Shown piece by piece: positions 61,925-63,477 of a stretch of 63,477 nucleotides of DNA; positions within the stretch are counted from its first letter, which is position 1, and the number at the start of each line of letters is the position of its first letter. Made by a program: the position numbers and the translations under genes. The stretch covers positions 1 through 63,477 of the forward strand of contig DULG01000004.1 in assembly GCA_012840485.1 (NCBI GenBank), written 5' to 3'. The DNA is from Clostridia bacterium (GTDB lineage Bacteria > Bacillota > Thermoanaerobacteria > Thermoanaerobacterales > Thermoanaerobacteraceae). The notes below the pieces were generated by a model. It did not search any database. It had not been told where the DNA came from and worked only from the letters and a program-made list of their open reading frames with translations.

Positions 61925-63214
61925 TTAATTATTTTGCAAAAATTCATCTATTTGTTTTGCAGCTTCATCCAATGCCTGTTGAGGTGTTGCTTTACCTCTA
62001 AATACTTTTTCAAAAGCTTGATTTAAAGTCTCATCTATCTTACCCCAATTTGGACTTGGTGTTCTTGGCCATGCAGTTTTTAATTGTTGAACATAAAGGC
62101 TAATAATCGGATCACCGCTGACATCTGATGAATTAGCTACATCCATATTTGTCGGTATAAGCCCTGCTTGTTGCGCTAACAATTTTTGAGGTGTTTCAGA
62201 AAACATATATTGCATAAAAATCCATGCCTCTTTAGGATGTTTAGTAGTTTTAAATAAAACAAGGTCTTCACCGCCTACAACTGATATGCTTCCTCCAGGT
62301 CCTTGCGGAAATAAAGCAGGTACTGTAGATTGCTTTGCAGCATCTCCTTGTATGCTGTAAAACCATGGACCATCGTCAATCATGAGATAATTATTACCTT
62401 TCATACCACCCCATGTATCTGGCTGTCCTCCCAAAATACATGGTCCAATTAATTTTTCATTATACAAATCTATTAATTTCTGCAATGCTGCTACACTTTC
62501 TGGACTGTTTAAATATCCAGTTGCTTTAGTATACTTATCATCTGTAACTTTACCTCCTAATGAGAGGAAATAGGGAGCAATTCCCCAAGGTCCTGTTCCA
62601 CTGATTGCTATACCCCATCTATCTTTTCCCTTTATTTTTTCCGCAGCTGCAACAAGTTCATCAAAAGTCTTTGGCGGTTCTGTTAATCCTGCTTGTTGTA
62701 ATAACGTTTTATTATATATTGCTATCTTAGTATTTGTATCTTGAGGAATTCCATAATAATGACCATTGAAATAGTTAGTTTCCATAGGTCCTTTAAATGC
62801 TTTTTCTTTTATAGCATCAAAACCCTCAAGGTTATCCACCGGTTGTAGTGCACCCAATTTCGCAAATTCTGGTACCCAAATTATATCCATCCTCATTACA
62901 TCTGGAGTTGCATTACCTGCAACTGCTGATATTACTTGTTGTTTTAATCCATCATAAGGCATGCGCGTAGCTTTTACTTTAATATTGGGATATTTCTGCT
63001 CAAAATCAGGGATAATTTGCTCATTTAGAATCTTATCTTCCGTATCACTGAAAGTATGCCAAAATTCAATTGTAACAGGTTCTACTTTCTGGGTATCGTT
63101 TACAGAACTATTGTCAGTTGTCTTTTTTGTGCCACTATTTGAACTACATCCCGCCATTACAAATGTCAAAGCCAAAATAGCTGCTACTAAAACACTTATC
63201 ACCTTTTTACTCAT
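61925..63214 (-). CDS. Sugar-binding lipoprotein, CUT1 ABC importer
   Basis: Signal peptide and lipobox at the start (MSKKVISVLVAAILALTFVM, then AGC), followed by a Ser/Thr/Asn linker. The mature part has family 1 binding-protein features: TIEFWHTFSD, ATPDVMRMDIIWVPEFAKLGAL, GHYYGIPQDTNTKIAIYNKTLL and EAWIFMQYMFSE. The ATG after AAAGGGGG is preferred over a TTG nine codons upstream that precedes that site. Ligand inferred from the GH66/GH15 genes in the operon: isomaltooligosaccharides or cyclic dextrins. Confidence 0.92.
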   Translation of the reverse strand: MSKKVISVLVAAILALTFVMAGCSSNSGTKKTTDNSSVNDTQKVEPVTIEFWHTFSDTEDKILNEQIIPDFEQKYPNIKVKATRMPYDGLKQQVISAVAGNATPDVMRMDIIWVPEFAKLGALQPVDNLEGFDAIKEKAFKGPMETNYFNGHYYGIPQDTNTKIAIYNKTLLQQAGLTEPPKTFDELVAAAEKIKGKDRWGIAISGTGPWGIAPYFLSLGGKVTDDKYTKATGYLNSPESVAALQKLIDLYNEKLIGPCILGGQPDTWGGMKGNNYLMIDDGPWFYSIQGDAAKQSTVPALFPQGPGGSISVVGGEDLVLFKTTKHPKEAWIFMQYMFSETPQKLLAQQAGLIPTNMDVANSSDVSGDPIISLYVQQLKTAWPRTPSPNWGKIDETLNQAFEKVFRGKATPQQALDEAAKQIDEFLQNN

Positions 63215-63329
63215 TCTAAATTTCCCCCTTTTATTAATCAAATTTATAAGTCAAATATTTATTTAATTTGTTCCCTTTACCCCTCCCTTCAACTTTTTTC
63301 AGTGAATGAAGTATTAAAAATAAACTCAC

Positions 63330-63477
63330 TTAAAATACTGTTAATGCATTATCTTGCCCTTCATACAAAGGTATTTCAAAAAGTTTGCTAATCGCTAATG
63401 TTGAAGCACCAATCACCCATCCTTCATCTCCAAGTTCAGATACTTTTATCTGTACTTTTTTTTCATGCATTTTGAAA
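63330..63477 (-). CDS. ROK-family protein, C-terminal end
   Basis: Only the last 48 codons are in the window; the gene starts beyond the right edge. The sequence (VSELGDEGWVIGASTLAISK, then LFEIPLYEG) is the typical end of ROK-family regulators and sugar kinases, in which LG(D/E)xxxxxGA marks the last strand-helix unit. Its position directly upstream of the dextran operon suggests a NagC/XylR-type local regulator, but a glucokinase cannot be excluded. Confidence 0.75.
   Translation of the reverse strand, partial: FKMHEKKVQIKVSELGDEGWVIGASTLAISKLFEIPLYEGQDNALTVF

Noticed and set aside
1-63477. CRISPR arrays, rRNA and tRNA genes
   Set aside because: I saw no regularly spaced identical repeats and no recognisable rRNA or tRNA sequence. 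The repeated elements found are single, dispersed sites.

Overview
The window is AT-rich, with GGAGG-type ribosome binding sites, a THF riboswitch, PRD/BglG and sigma-54 regulators, a class C-like group II intron and many oligosaccharide and sugar-acid operons. This fits a fermentative, probably thermophilic Firmicute of the Thermoanaerobacter type. The assignment is an inference from style and gene content; no rRNA or marker gene is present. Almost every gene is on the minus strand. The plus strand carries only folT with its riboswitch, one uncharacterised gene and a recombinase remnant.

Layout. (1) 1-16515: a polysaccharide locus. An Opp/Dpp-type ABC importer and a cytoplasmic 1000-residue heparinase II/III-like protein form one unit. 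A second unit holds NanE, two Gfo/Idh/MocA dehydrogenases, two sugar isomerase/epimerases, an MDR dehydrogenase, a DppA-like D-aminopeptidase, an alpha/alpha-barrel protein and the start of a GH4 enzyme. (2) 16820-21013: a DUF4914 P-loop protein, an orphan holin/amidase pair and a monoglyceride-lipase-like hydrolase. (3) 21229-25252: a two-subunit aconitase X with an old-yellow-enzyme/FAD reductase that has an unusual iron-sulfur ligand set. (4) 25688-26401: THF riboswitch and folT. (5) 26402-29060: a graveyard with a frame-damaged gene, a decayed group II intron 3' end and a serine recombinase tail. (6) 29061-37370: D-glucosaminate-type genes (DgaE, DgaF) combined with the uncharacterised DUF4310/DUF4311/DUF4312/SFCGS set, a stand-alone PRD protein, an amidohydrolase and a PRD/EIIB activator. 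(7) 37876-43275: four-carbon acid-sugar kinase, PdxA2 and a KdgT permease behind a sigma-54 promoter, with a PrpR-like activator. (8) 43417-45320: a group II intron placed just after a terminator, with a frameshifted maturase. (9) 45373-54278: a LacI-controlled KDPG aldolase and isomerase, followed by a permease, a lone HyuA-like protein, a sugar kinase, hexulose-phosphate synthase and isomerase, and an HExxH protein. (10) 54279-55390: a decayed intergenic stretch. (11) 55391-63477: a dextran/isomaltooligosaccharide locus (one membrane-anchored and one cytoplasmic GH66, GH15, a three-part ABC importer) with the end of a ROK protein.

How it works together. Most blocks repeat one plan: importer, a few enzymes that turn an unusual sugar or sugar acid into a phosphorylated intermediate, an aldolase or isomerase leading to central metabolism, and a local regulator. 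Two cross-cutting signals recur. Near-perfect hairpins sit directly behind the first transport gene in five different operons. An extended motif, AAGGAGGAATTTTT followed by TGTCGAATATATA, lies upstream of four separate minus-strand units. The best candidates for undescribed biology are the DUF4310-4312/SFCGS uptake system at 29-37 kb and the permease/HyuA/kinase/HPS/PHI operon at 45-52 kb.
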